Assembly: GCA_018266845.1 (NCBI GenBank)
Contig: JAFDZO010000012.1
Span: 62,001 to 126,000 of the forward strand
Reading direction: 5' to 3'
Origin: Bacteroidota bacterium
Lineage (GTDB): Bacteria; Bacteroidota; Ignavibacteria; Tepidaquicellales; Tepidaquicellaceae
DNA: 64,000 nucleotides
The translations under genes and the position numbers were made by a program. Every line of letters starts with the position of its first letter. Position 1 is the stretch's first letter. Under the pieces are notes generated by a model, which had not been told where the DNA came from, did no database searches, and worked only from the letters and a program-made list of their open reading frames with translations. Shown piece after piece: positions 16,687 to 26,190 of the stretch.

Positions 16687-18093
16687 ATGACTCAAAAGAA
16701 CGAAACGCAGGAAATATTCAGGGATAAGATATCTATCGTAAATAAAGAAGGAAAAAGAAAATGGGTTTATCCGAGGAAACCGAAGGGGAAATTATATAAT
16801 TTAAGAACACTGTTCAGTATTTTTCTCCTCGCTGTTTTATTCGGAACACCCTTTATAAAATATGACGGACACCCTTTGTTTCTTTTAAATTTTGTTGAAA
16901 GAAAATTTATTTTATTTGGAGTGCCTTTTGTCCCGCAGGATTTTTATCTCTTCGGGATTGCAATGATTTCGATTATAGTTTTTGTTATTCTATTTACGGT
17001 TATTTTCGGAAGACTCTTTTGCGGCTGGGCATGCCCGCAGACCGTTTTCCTTGAAATGGTTTTCAGAAAAATTGAATATTGGATTGAAGGTGATGCTTCA
17101 AAACAACGCAAGCTGAATGCAGAGCCTTGGACAGGAAGCAAGATTTTTAAAAAATTCTCCAAGTGGGGAATTTTCTATGGGATTTCCTTTCTTATCGGTA
17201 ACACTTTCTTAGCGTACATAATAGGTATAGAGGAGTTAAAAAAGATTGTTACCGATAATCCTTCTAATCATTTAACGGGATTATTTTTGATTCTTCTTTT
17301 CTCAAGCGCATTTTATTTCGTGTTTGCTTATTTCCGGGAGTATGCCTGTATTTACGTCTGCCCTTACGGAAGACTACAGGGAGTTCTTTTGGATAAAAAC
17401 TCAATCGTCATTGCCTATGATCATAAACGCGGTGAGCCGAGAGGGAAAATCAGAAAAGCCGAAGAAAGAACAGCCGGCGACTGCATTGACTGCAAAATGT
17501 GTGTTGATGTGTGCCCTACGGGAATTGACATAAGAAACGGTACTCAGCTTGAATGTGTAAACTGCACTGCCTGCGTTGATGCCTGTAATTCGGTAATGGT
17601 AAAAATAGATAAGCCGAAAGGATTAATCAGATATGATTCGGCGATTGGTATAGAAACGGGAAAGAAATTTAAAATTACTCCGAGAGAAATCGGTTACTCG
17701 ATAGTCCTTACTATTTTAATTATTTTGCAAGTAGTCTTATTTTCAAACAGAAGGGAAATTGACGTAAATATTCTCCGCACACCGGGTTTGCTGTTTCAGG
17801 AGCAGCCGGATAACAGAATTACAAATTTATATAATATAAACTTAGCGAATAAAACCTTTAAGGATGTGCCGGTAACTCTGAAGCTGAATAATTTAGACGG
17901 TGAGATAAAATTAATCGGTAATGACTTAGTTCTTCCCCCTGCCGGAGTAACGGAAGGGAAATTTCTGGTGTATGTGCAGAGAGATAAAATTAAAATGATG
18001 AATACGCCGTTTGTTGTTCAGGTATGGGCTGGGGACAAATTAATTAATGAACTTGAAACATCTTTTAACGGACCGGTAAACAGTATAAAATAA
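16687..18093 (+). CDS. ccoG: cbb3 oxidase assembly protein CcoG (iron-sulfur, RdxA/FixG family)
   Basis: 468 residues from the ATG at 16687; a TTG at 16675 is possible but less likely. Membrane helices at about 40-60, 80-105, 155-180, 195-215 and 340-360. Early GRLFCGWACPQTVFLE and YVCPYGRLQG are NapH/FixG-type motifs. A dicluster ferredoxin region with CIDCKMCVDVCP (about 266-277) and CVNCTACVDAC follows. The C-terminal Ig-like domain is periplasmic. CcoG reduces Cu(II) for CcoI-mediated loading of the oxidase. It is separated from ccoP by the GC-rich hairpin and is followed 11 bases later by ccoH. Confidence 0.94.
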   Translation: MTQKNETQEIFRDKISIVNKEGKRKWVYPRKPKGKLYNLRTLFSIFLLAVLFGTPFIKYDGHPLFLLNFVERKFILFGVPFVPQDFYLFGIAMISIIVFVILFTVIFGRLFCGWACPQTVFLEMVFRKIEYWIEGDASKQRKLNAEPWTGSKIFKKFSKWGIFYGISFLIGNTFLAYIIGIEELKKIVTDNPSNHLTGLFLILLFSSAFYFVFAYFREYACIYVCPYGRLQGVLLDKNSIVIAYDHKRGEPRGKIRKAEERTAGDCIDCKMCVDVCPTGIDIRNGTQLECVNCTACVDACNSVMVKIDKPKGLIRYDSAIGIETGKKFKITPREIGYSIVLTILIILQVVLFSNRREIDVNILRTPGLLFQEQPDNRITNLYNINLANKTFKDVPVTLKLNNLDGEIKLIGNDLVLPPAGVTEGKFLVYVQRDKIKMMNTPFVVQVWAGDKLINELETSFNGPVNSIK

Positions 18094-18104
18094 ATTTTTG
18101 AAAA

Positions 18105-18548
18105 ATGAAAATAAGCTGGGGAATAAAAATAATAATTTCATTCATAGTCTTTGCAATTGGTATAGGGGCGATGGTAGGAATTTCCATGACGAAAAACATT
18201 GACCTCGTCTCCGAAAATTATTATGAGAAAGAACTGAAGTTTCAGGATAAGATAGATATGGTTAACAGAACTAATGCGCTGTCTGAAAAAATTTCTATTC
18301 AAAATACCGGCAAAGAAATTAAAATAACTTTTCCGGAAAAATTAGCATCTGAAAAAATTTCAGGAAAGATAAATTTCTACCGCGCAATGGATAAGAGAAA
18401 AGATTTTTCTATAGATATAAACAGAGATGGTAACGGAGTGCAGTTAATGCCTACAGATAAAATGGATAAGGGCAGCTGGAAGATGGAAGTGCTATGGAAA
18501 ATGAACGGCACCGATTACTTAAATCAAACAGATATTTTTATTAACTAA
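18105..18548 (+). CDS. ccoH: CcoH/FixH family protein
   Basis: 147 residues: one N-terminal membrane helix (about 5-27), then the FixH pattern 'LVSENYYEKELKFQDKID' and a beta-rich periplasmic domain ending in QTDIFIN. CcoH is a stably bound assembly partner of cbb3 oxidase. It sits between ccoG and the SafE-like gene with one base before the latter's ATG, so the three are one transcription unit. Confidence 0.92.
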   Translation: MKISWGIKIIISFIVFAIGIGAMVGISMTKNIDLVSENYYEKELKFQDKIDMVNRTNALSEKISIQNTGKEIKITFPEKLASEKISGKINFYRAMDKRKDFSIDINRDGNGVQLMPTDKMDKGSWKMEVLWKMNGTDYLNQTDIFIN

Positions 18549-18549
18549 T

Positions 18550-19260
18550 ATGGAATTAGCGGCTGGGTTTTTACTGGGACTTCTCGGAAGTTTTCATTGC
18601 GCAGTAATGTGCGGACCCATTGCCATATCCCTTCCAGCAGTAAATAAAACAAAACTTAATTTTCTGCTCGAAAGATTTTCATACAACTCGGGCAGAATTT
18701 TTGTTTATACCCTTTTCGGAATGCTCTTCGGATTTTTCGGCGAAAGAATTTACATGGCAGGACTGCAGCAGATTTTATCAATAGTCATCGGCACTGCAAT
18801 TCTTTTCTATCTCATAAAACCTTTCTTCAAAAAAAATAATAATCTTTTCACGATACAAAGCGGCTTAAGCAGCTTTTCATTTTTTAAAAATCTCTTTGCA
18901 AAATTTTATGCTAAAAATTCCAAGCTGTCATTTTTCGGCATCGGAATTTTAAACGGCTTCCTTCCCTGCGGATTTATTTATATCGCTCTCACGGGAGCAG
19001 CAGCGCTTCGCACACCGGTAAGCGGAGCATTGTTTATGATGCTGTTCGGCATCGGCACGCTACCCGTAATGATGGGAATTTCCATGTCCCGCAACTTCAT
19101 AAATGTAAACCTTCGCAAAAAAATAAATAAGCTTTCACCTGCAATTGCATTACTCTTTGCATTAATTTTTATTCTCCGCGGAATGAACCTCGGCATTCCG
19201 TATCTCAGCCCCAAACTTGAGCCGTCCAAAAAAATGACAGAAGAAGTTATCTGTCATTAA
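18550..19260 (+). CDS. Sulfite exporter TauE/SafE-like membrane protein of cbb3 loci
   Basis: 236 residues with about six membrane helices. The first helix carries GSFHCAVMCGP, with HCxxMC, the Cys/His pattern shared by the COG2836 family found at the end of cbb3 operons; a second GFLPCGFIYIAL repeats a Cys in the symmetric half. These buried cysteines suggest copper or thiol handling, although the family name says sulfite export. It ends the cco transcription unit; the next gene starts 124 bases later and is unrelated. Confidence 0.9.
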   Translation: MELAAGFLLGLLGSFHCAVMCGPIAISLPAVNKTKLNFLLERFSYNSGRIFVYTLFGMLFGFFGERIYMAGLQQILSIVIGTAILFYLIKPFFKKNNNLFTIQSGLSSFSFFKNLFAKFYAKNSKLSFFGIGILNGFLPCGFIYIALTGAAALRTPVSGALFMMLFGIGTLPVMMGISMSRNFINVNLRKKINKLSPAIALLFALIFILRGMNLGIPYLSPKLEPSKKMTEEVICH

Positions 19261-19384
19261 TCCAAACAATTTTCCATTTCGGTCACAAAACAGCTATAAT
19301 CAGTAAGTTATTTTTCGGATAATCTTCCAAAAAAATCTTTGCTTAGAAAGCTAAAACAATGTAGTTTTACTAAGAATCATTACA

Positions 19385-21496
19385 ATGAAAAAGATTTTTA
19401 TCATAATTTTCTCTCTTGCAGCCGCCTCTGTTTTTTCTCAGCAGGGGTGGTTTTATTTGAATCCCACTCCGACGGGAAATGCAATTATAGATATAAAGAT
19501 GGTCAATGAAAATTCCGGTATATCTGTCACTTCGAGTGAAATATTGAGAACAACTAATGGTGGTGTTAACTGGAGCAGAGTTTATATGCCCTGGGTATTG
19601 AAAAATATTTGTTTGTATATGGTTGATTCAGCGACGGGATATATTGCGCTTGATTCCGGAAAAATTGTTAAGACAACCAATGGTGGAGTGAATTGGTATT
19701 TTATAAGCAGCATAACAGGTGCAAATATAGCTAAAATGTTTTTTCAAAATCCGACCAGAGGATTTATTATTGCTTCCGGGAAAATCTTCCTAACAACTAA
19801 TGGAGGTGAAAACTGGGAAGAAAAATACTCCAGTTATGATTGCAGCTTTTCTGATATATATTTTGTTGCATCAACGGGATATGCAGTAGCTGATCAATAT
19901 CAATTTATTCATCAATCTATTTACAAAACAAAAATTTTTAAAACAGAAAATAACGGTCTCACATGGGACTCTATTCCAAATAGCCTGTATTTAAAAGACA
20001 ATAGCGTATTCTTTGCAAATTCAAATACAGGACATATCTGCGGCAGGACAAGTATTTACAATACGAATGTCCAACTAATGAAAACAACAGACCGTGGTAT
20101 GAATTGGTTTATAGCCCAAAATTTCGGCGGAATTGGTCAACTATATTTCGCGGGAAATGATACGGGTTACGCTGTATATAATAATACTTTTTTGAAAACT
20201 TATAATGGAGGATTGAACTGGACTTTTAGTAATATAAACAATCTAAACGGAGCATCAGTATATAAAATTTCTGTAATTAATAATCAGAAAATTCTTGCTG
20301 CAGGAGGTACCGGTGAAATAGTTAAAACTGAAAACGCAGGGTTTAGCTGGATTAATTATACAAAATCAACTATAAATGTAAACTTTAATGAGGTTATGTT
20401 TTGTGATAAAAACACCGGCTATATAAGCGGTTACGATGGAAAACTTTACAGAACAACAAACGGCTGTATTAGTTTTGATACCTTAAAACCCTCATTACCT
20501 TACAGTTGGTATTTTTATACAATGTCAGTTGTGAATAAAAATGTTATCTACGGCGCTACAGATAACAATGTTTATAAGACAACAAATGGCGGAGTAAACT
20601 GGAGTGTGTCTCATCCTTCCTCAACAGGATTAAATCTTTTAAAAATAAAATTTATAAATGAAAACACCGGGTTTGGTGTTTCCAAAAGAAATATATTTGT
20701 TAAAACAACAAACGGAGGAGATAGCTGGAGCACACAAAATATATTAAGCTATGAAGAAAACTGGTCAGTTGATTTCTATAACGAGAATATTGGGATAGCA
20801 GGAGGAGTTATGCTGGTACGAACTTCAAATGGCGGGATCACATGGGATACTCTCAGAACCGTTCACAGTGGTACATTTATAAAATATATAAACCGAGATA
20901 TTATTTTTATTGTATCAATTGGAGGAATAAATAAATCAACCGATGGAGGCAATACCTGGAAATTTACACCTTTGCCCGGACCTCAGGTAACTTACAGCTA
21001 CATAGAGTTTCCCAATGAAAAAACGGGATACATAAACTCTTTTAACGCAATGTATAAAACTACTAACCAAGGGGAGAATTGGTTTCAGATTAATCGCGGA
21101 GGAGAAACATTTTCATTTAGTATGATTGATTCTGTTAATGGATATAGCGTAGGTCGTTATAGAGAAATTCTCAAAACCACCGATGGAGGCGGCACGCTTT
21201 CTTCTATTCCGAATTTTCCCGCGTACGTTCCTGATAATTTTTATTTATATCAAAATTACCCCAATCCCTTCAATCCCACTACAAAAATAAAATTTGATTT
21301 GCCTAAAGACGGCAATGTGAAAATAATAATCTTTGATATCCTAGGACGTGAAATAGAAAAATTAACCGATGAAAAATTCGCAGCAGGTGTGCACGAAGTG
21401 CTATGGAATGCATCTCGATATTCGGCAGGTGTTTATTTCTACATGCTTCTTACAGATAACATAAAAGAAACAAGAAAAATGATTTTAATAAAATAG
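19385..21496 (+). CDS. Secreted YCF48-like beta-propeller protein with T9SS sorting domain
   Basis: 703 residues. Signal peptide (about 1-18, ending FSQQ). The body is a chain of about 12 repeats with the consensus 'TTNGGxNW', as in YCF48/BNR propellers, where each repeat is one blade edge. After about residue 615 comes the T9SS type A domain with NYPNPFNPTTKIKFDLP, GNVKIIIFDILGREI, and the final KETRKMILIK. The protein is therefore probably exported and attached to the cell surface. Ligand unknown. It resembles the shorter protein at 35645-36862 in both the repeat and the sorting domain, and the two may be paralogues. Confidence 0.92.
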   Translation: MKKIFIIIFSLAAASVFSQQGWFYLNPTPTGNAIIDIKMVNENSGISVTSSEILRTTNGGVNWSRVYMPWVLKNICLYMVDSATGYIALDSGKIVKTTNGGVNWYFISSITGANIAKMFFQNPTRGFIIASGKIFLTTNGGENWEEKYSSYDCSFSDIYFVASTGYAVADQYQFIHQSIYKTKIFKTENNGLTWDSIPNSLYLKDNSVFFANSNTGHICGRTSIYNTNVQLMKTTDRGMNWFIAQNFGGIGQLYFAGNDTGYAVYNNTFLKTYNGGLNWTFSNINNLNGASVYKISVINNQKILAAGGTGEIVKTENAGFSWINYTKSTINVNFNEVMFCDKNTGYISGYDGKLYRTTNGCISFDTLKPSLPYSWYFYTMSVVNKNVIYGATDNNVYKTTNGGVNWSVSHPSSTGLNLLKIKFINENTGFGVSKRNIFVKTTNGGDSWSTQNILSYEENWSVDFYNENIGIAGGVMLVRTSNGGITWDTLRTVHSGTFIKYINRDIIFIVSIGGINKSTDGGNTWKFTPLPGPQVTYSYIEFPNEKTGYINSFNAMYKTTNQGENWFQINRGGETFSFSMIDSVNGYSVGRYREILKTTDGGGTLSSIPNFPAYVPDNFYLYQNYPNPFNPTTKIKFDLPKDGNVKIIIFDILGREIEKLTDEKFAAGVHEVLWNASRYSAGVYFYMLLTDNIKETRKMILIK

Positions 21497-21512
21497 CTAT
21501 GAAACCGTTTTA

Positions 21513-21538
21513 CGTTACGAAGCAGGAGCTTCGTAACG
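21513..21538. repeat. Short perfect palindrome, possible dispersed repeat
   Basis: CGTTACGAAGC and GCTTCGTAACG form an 11-bp perfect stem around AGGA. The central AAGC(A)GGAGCTT is shared with the palindrome at 28173-28195. It lies 17 bases after a T9SS protein gene. Confidence 0.6.
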
Positions 21539-21580
21539 AGTTTAGTTCAAACCAAAAACCCCCAAAAACTATATAAACAA

Positions 21581-21620
21581 AAAACCCTTTGCGATTTTTT
21601 TCACAAAGGGTTTTCTTTTT
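21581..21620. terminator. Bidirectional terminator between convergent genes
   Basis: AAAACCCTTTG (21581-21591) pairs with CAAAGGGTTTT (21604-21614). T runs follow on the plus strand and, as A runs before the stem, on the minus strand. It serves both the gene ending at 21496 and the one ending at 21639. Confidence 0.85.
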
Positions 21621-21638
21621 TAAAAACTACTTATAAAA

Positions 21639-23102
21639 TTATTTTACTAAAAGCATCTTCTTTGTTTCGCTGAAGTTGTTTGTCGTCAGTTTATAATAAT
21701 ATACTCCGCTGGATAAATTTACGGCGTTAAATTCTCTTGTATAAGTGCCTGAATTCAGGTTTTCGTTATTAACTAAAGTTTGGACAATTTTTCCTGCGTT
21801 ATCGTAAACTACCAGTGTTGCATTTCCTGATTGCGGGAGCGCAAAAGTAATTTTTGTTGCCGGGTTGAAAGGATTCGGATAATTTTGCAATAAATAATAC
21901 TGGTCAGGAACTATATTGCCTAAGTTTTCAACACCAACCCTTGTATCAACAAGTCTGAGTAATTTTCCTGCCGAAGCATAAGTGCACGCATAAACATTAT
22001 TGCTCTTGTCAACTCCCCATGAAGAAATAGCAGAGCTTGCAGTGAGCAATAAAGTTGAAGTTGCCGTTACGCCGTTGTAAGATATAGCAAAAACCTTTTT
22101 TGTTCCATAGTCGCCCAAAACATATTGTCCTTCAAGCTGCGGAAGCTGCGGACTGCTTCTTACAACATAGCCGCCCGTTATAGAGGTGCAATCAGTTCTT
22201 CCGTAATCAACAATCGGTTTTATTTTTCCGCTTGTATCGCATCCTGAAGATGGGCTGTAGCAAATATTTCCTTCCATTACGTTCCATCCGTAGTTGCCTC
22301 CGCTTACAATAATATCAACTTCTTCTCTGGCGCTTTGTCCTACATCTGCGCACCATAATCTTCCTGTTGGAAGGTCAAATGAAAACTTCCAAGGATTTCT
22401 CATGCCATAGCTGAAAATTTCCTGCTTATAAGCTGTGCTTCCAAAATAAGGATTTGTCGGAGGAATGGAGTATAACGGTCCTCCAGGCGATGGAGTATTT
22501 ACATCAATTCTTAAAATTTTCCCTAGAAATGTGGCTCTGTTCTGACCATTTCCCTGCGGGTCGCCGCCGGAACCCCCGTCACCAAAGGAAATATATAGAT
22601 AACCGTCAGGACCAAAAGCAACCTTACCGCCGTTGTGGTTTGAATACGGCTGAGCCTGAGTTAAGAAAATTGTTTCTGTGCTTCTTAATGCTGAATCCGG
22701 GTTTGTCGGGCTAACTTCATATCTTGCAATGTATGAAGTAAGCGAGCCTCCCGAAGGAGTATTGGTGAAATCTACGAAAAAATATCTGTTTGTTGTGTAA
22801 CTCGGGTGAAATGCCAGCCCGAGAAGCCCTACTTCACTTCCTAAACTGGAAGAGGAAACCCTGCTCGAAATATCAAGAAAAACTTTCATCGTAGGAGGGT
22901 TTACATTCATGTTTAAAACATAAATGATTCCTTTTTGGCTGACTACAAATAGTCTGTTTGCTGCATCAGGGGCAGTAACGCACTCTGTAGTAGCATTGAA
23001 AGTAAGGGAAGGATAAACATCCTGAAGCACATACTGCGCTTTTACGCTGCTCCCGCATATAAATACAAGCAAAAGCGTCAGGAAGAAATATTTAGTTTTC
23101 AT
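21639..23102 (-). CDS. Secreted PQQ-type glucose/sorbosone dehydrogenase with T9SS sorting domain
   Basis: 487 residues from the ATG at 23102, which directly begins a signal peptide (MKTKYFFLTLLL... VKAQ); an upstream ATG at 23183 would add 27 poorly fitting residues. The propeller carries the family markers GLLGLAFHPSY, HNGGKVAFGPDGYLYISFGDGG, LGKILRIDVN and YGMRNPWKFSFD, the last three lining the PQQ/calcium site in soluble sugar dehydrogenases. The C-terminal about 80 residues are a T9SS domain (NYPNPFNPATKITFALP). Expected role: oxidation of sugars or related alcohols outside the cell; the substrate cannot be told. Confidence 0.93.
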   Translation of the reverse strand: MKTKYFFLTLLLVFICGSSVKAQYVLQDVYPSLTFNATTECVTAPDAANRLFVVSQKGIIYVLNMNVNPPTMKVFLDISSRVSSSSLGSEVGLLGLAFHPSYTTNRYFFVDFTNTPSGGSLTSYIARYEVSPTNPDSALRSTETIFLTQAQPYSNHNGGKVAFGPDGYLYISFGDGGSGGDPQGNGQNRATFLGKILRIDVNTPSPGGPLYSIPPTNPYFGSTAYKQEIFSYGMRNPWKFSFDLPTGRLWCADVGQSAREEVDIIVSGGNYGWNVMEGNICYSPSSGCDTSGKIKPIVDYGRTDCTSITGGYVVRSSPQLPQLEGQYVLGDYGTKKVFAISYNGVTATSTLLLTASSAISSWGVDKSNNVYACTYASAGKLLRLVDTRVGVENLGNIVPDQYYLLQNYPNPFNPATKITFALPQSGNATLVVYDNAGKIVQTLVNNENLNSGTYTREFNAVNLSSGVYYYKLTTNNFSETKKMLLVK

Positions 23103-23201
23103 TGGTGTATATAGTTTTTTTAAAAAAATCTTTGGTATAGTGAACAGTAAATGTAACCTATTAAAAGCAACAAATAAATACATATAATTGCTCCAAAAAA
23201 T

Positions 23202-24179
23202 TTATTGCATCGCAATAAATCGTATTTTTCTAAGATTTTGTGAGGCTTTTCTGTAAAGATATACTGAAAGCAGAAACGGCACAGGAAATAAAAACGGTCC
23301 CGTTATAAAAAATGAAGAAACAAATGAGAAAATAATCACACTGCTGATAATATAATTCATTCTTGATTCAGTAATTTCTTCAGCATAAAATGCGTATTTG
23401 GTTATTATTGATACTGATAGAATAATAGAGCACAAAGATACGGTACCTGCCACTAAATACCACCGCTCATAAAAAAATATTAAATGTGATATTGCTATAG
23501 GTAAAATTATAAAAAGGTATATTTTTAAAGACTGGAAAATTTTAGCTTTCAAAAATTTTTCCGGAGAAATTCTGTACGCTTCTATATAAAGAATCGGTTC
23601 ATTCTGAATAAAAAACGACGAGAAAATTAAGGTGAGAACAATTATTGCCAGAATTCCCGCAGCAGACGTAAAGCAGAAAATTATTCCGAATAAATAAATT
23701 ATTGCTATGGGAAAAAAATTAACGCGTAACCCGCTTTTCCACTCGAAAGCGTAAGGCGGAAAGAAAGATTTTCCTGTTTTGAAGGTTAACTGCAATCTTC
23801 TGCCGCTTTTTATGTTCACAATTACGGCAAGAACGATAATTATATAACCGGCAAAATAAAAATATTGCGAGGCTAATAATATTATTATAAATGGAATCGA
23901 GTACAAAAAATATTCAAGCGCATACAGCGTTTTTTTCTTTACATCTATCGAAGAAAGAAAAAAATCATCTTTTCTGGATGAATGAACCGAAAAAATCACG
24001 CCGGCGTTAAGTAATATTACTGCAATTATTCCCTGAACAGAATTATTTGCATCCCAAAGATACTTGAATAATGCCGCTGCTGCGCCGATAAGAAAAATTA
24101 TGCGTATGAAACCCAGCTCAGCAATCCAACGTAAAGCGGAAATAATTCTTATCTTTAATATGTAAAGCTCAGTTGCCAT
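23202..24179 (-). CDS. Multi-pass membrane protein, possible ABC transporter permease
   Basis: 325 residues with about eight membrane helices and short loops; no family motif recognised. It lies back to back (52-base gap) with an ABC ATPase gene whose own permease is otherwise missing, so it is the likely membrane partner. Basic residues cluster at the N-terminus (LKIRIISALRW). An alternative is an unrelated membrane protein sharing only the promoter region. Confidence 0.75.
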   Translation of the reverse strand: MATELYILKIRIISALRWIAELGFIRIIFLIGAAAALFKYLWDANNSVQGIIAVILLNAGVIFSVHSSRKDDFFLSSIDVKKKTLYALEYFLYSIPFIIILLASQYFYFAGYIIIVLAVIVNIKSGRRLQLTFKTGKSFFPPYAFEWKSGLRVNFFPIAIIYLFGIIFCFTSAAGILAIIVLTLIFSSFFIQNEPILYIEAYRISPEKFLKAKIFQSLKIYLFIILPIAISHLIFFYERWYLVAGTVSLCSIILSVSIITKYAFYAEEITESRMNYIISSVIIFSFVSSFFITGPFLFPVPFLLSVYLYRKASQNLRKIRFIAMQ

Positions 24180-24231
24180 TTTTATATTATACGAAAAGAA
24201 TTAATTTAGATACACTCACATACAATTCTCT

Positions 24232-24921
24232 ATGCTTAATATTTCCGGGATAACGGTTACATACGATACACACGAAGTTCTGAAAGATTTTTCCCTCCGC
24301 GCAGAGGAAGGAAAAGTTTACGGGCTTATGGGGCTGAACGGTTCCGGCAAGACCACACTGCTAAAGGCTATATGCGGAGTTGTACCCCTTGAAGCCGGCA
24401 GCATTCAATTTCAAAACAGGGAAATTACTCTAAAAGATATAGGCTACCTTGAGACTGCAAATAATTTTTATTCAAAAATTACAGGAAGCGAGTTTCTCAA
24501 TATTATAAAATGGAAACACCCGGATTTTGATATAGAAAAATGGAACAGCATCTTCGAGCTGCCGCTTAATGACCTGATTGAAACTTATTCTTCCGGTATG
24601 CGGAAGAAACTTGCTGCTATGGGAATTTTCGGATTGGAAAGACCGCTGCTGCTGCTCGATGAGCCGTTCAATAATCTTGACCTTGAGACAAATACAATTC
24701 TCTATAACGTACTAAATCTGTTAAAAAAATCAGGGCGGATTATTATCTTAACTTCACACATACTTGAAACACTCACAGGAATTTGTGATGAGATACATTA
24801 TCTTAACGATAAAAAAATCGAGCGGATATTTTTCCCGGATGACTACGAGGAAATTCAGAAAAGTATAATTGATAAAAAACTTCAAAGTAAAATAGAAACC
24901 GTAAAACAAATAATAAAATAA
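24232..24921 (+). CDS. ABC transporter ATP-binding protein
   Basis: 229 residues. Walker A GLNGSGKT at 34-41, signature SSGMRKKLAAM near 122, Walker B LLLLDEPFNNLD near 142, and switch His in TSHILET. The Q-loop position reads IGYLETANNFY, with Glu-Thr where Gln is usual. The overall form is like ATPases of ABC-2-type exporters. It diverges from a membrane protein gene and its TAA stop shares a base with the next ATG. Confidence 0.93.
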   Translation: MLNISGITVTYDTHEVLKDFSLRAEEGKVYGLMGLNGSGKTTLLKAICGVVPLEAGSIQFQNREITLKDIGYLETANNFYSKITGSEFLNIIKWKHPDFDIEKWNSIFELPLNDLIETYSSGMRKKLAAMGIFGLERPLLLLDEPFNNLDLETNTILYNVLNLLKKSGRIIILTSHILETLTGICDEIHYLNDKKIERIFFPDDYEEIQKSIIDKKLQSKIETVKQIIK

Positions 24922-25385
24922 TGGAAGCAGCATACAAAGAAAGAAAAGGATTTAAAGTTGCAGGTTTAAAATATGTCGGCAAAAACCCGCAGCCCGATAT
25001 TGCAAACTTGTGGGACAAGTTTGTTCCGCGAATGAACGAGCCGCAAAACCGAATTAATGAAAACGAATCATACGGCGTTTGCTACGATATGGATGCAGAG
25101 GGAAATATATATTACATAGCCGGAGTAGCAGTGAGCGATTTTGATAATCTTCCCGAGGGATTTGATATTGTGGAAATTCCCGATAATAAGTATGCAGTCT
25201 TTACGCACAAAGGCTCGATTGCAAATTTTTCTCAGACAGTTGCTTATGTGTATGGCGAGTGGGTGAAAAATCCGGCTAACAAGAAAAAATTTGATGCGCC
25301 CGATTTTGAAGTGTATGACGAAAGATTCAAAGGTGATGCCGATGATTCAGAATGCGATTTATATGTTGCGGTAAATAATGATTGA
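24921..25385 (+). CDS. GyrI-like/effector-binding domain protein
   Basis: 154 residues. The pattern ERKGFKVAGLKYVG at the start, YYIAGVAVSDFDNLPEGFD in the middle and 'YAVFTHKGSIANFSQTVAYVYGEW' later is the SOUL/GyrI-like effector-binding fold also found at the C-terminus of AraC-type regulators. There is no DNA-binding domain, so it is a stand-alone small-molecule-binding protein. It overlaps the ABC ATPase by one base (TAATG), suggesting co-translation and possibly a shared substrate. Confidence 0.88.
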   Translation: MEAAYKERKGFKVAGLKYVGKNPQPDIANLWDKFVPRMNEPQNRINENESYGVCYDMDAEGNIYYIAGVAVSDFDNLPEGFDIVEIPDNKYAVFTHKGSIANFSQTVAYVYGEWVKNPANKKKFDAPDFEVYDERFKGDADDSECDLYVAVNND

Positions 25386-25395
25386 ATAAAGCGCA

Positions 25396-26190
25396 ATGAA
25401 TATTAAAGCGTATTTGAAAAGAATAGGAGTTTCAAAAGCAGGGAAATTAAACTGCAGCTTTGATACACTTTCTCTTATTCATTTTGCCCATGTATGCGCA
25501 ATACCTTTTGAAAATCTCGACATTCATCTTGGTAAAAAAATTTCTATAGATACCGGAGATATTTACAAAAAAATTGTAGAGAAAAATAGGGGTGGGTATT
25601 GCTACGAAATGAACGGACTGCTGTACTCCATTCTCAAGGAAATGGGATTTGAAGTTAACTTCCTCCTTGCAAGAATGATGTATGGCTTTAATACCATAAA
25701 ACACAGAAGCCACCAGATAATACTTGTTAAGATAAATGGAAAGAGTTTTATTGCCGATGCCGGATATAGAAACGGTCTTTCGTTTCCAATTGAACTAAAA
25801 GCCGGCAGGATATTCAGGCAGCTGAACGAAGAATTTTTTCTGAAAAAAGATAAGACATTTGGTTACATTTTAAAAAAGAAAGTAAGCAACAACTGGGTTG
25901 ATATTTATTCGTTCACGCTTGAAGGGTATCTTCCAATTGACTTCACCGCATTAAATTTCTACAACTCCACTTCTCCCGATTCTGCGTTCACACAGCGAAT
26001 TGTCTGCTCGATTAAAACGAAAAAGGGAAGCTATAGTATAATAGACAGAAGATTTTTAAAAACAGAAAATCACGAAACAGAAGAAACAAACATTTCCGGC
26101 TCTTTACACCTTAAGAAACTTTTAAAAAATTATTTTGGTCTTAGTGTTCCTAAAAAAGATTGCGAAATACTTTTTAACAAAGTAATATAA
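25396..26190 (+). CDS. nat: Arylamine N-acetyltransferase family protein
   Basis: 264 residues. Transfers an acetyl group from acetyl-CoA to arylamines or related substrates. The catalytic triad is visible: C69 in NRGGYCYEMN, H106 in HRSHQII, and D121 in ADAGYRNG. The N-terminal helical part with IPFENLDIH is also typical. It begins 10 bases after the GyrI-like gene and ends abutting a convergent peptidase gene, with no space for a terminator between them. Confidence 0.93.
   Translation: MNIKAYLKRIGVSKAGKLNCSFDTLSLIHFAHVCAIPFENLDIHLGKKISIDTGDIYKKIVEKNRGGYCYEMNGLLYSILKEMGFEVNFLLARMMYGFNTIKHRSHQIILVKINGKSFIADAGYRNGLSFPIELKAGRIFRQLNEEFFLKKDKTFGYILKKKVSNNWVDIYSFTLEGYLPIDFTALNFYNSTSPDSAFTQRIVCSIKTKKGSYSIIDRRFLKTENHETEETNISGSLHLKKLLKNYFGLSVPKKDCEILFNKVI

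Noticed and set aside
19340-19376. Imperfect hairpin before the first propeller gene, considered as riboswitch
   Set aside because: Short, AT-rich and interrupted; no known riboswitch consensus.
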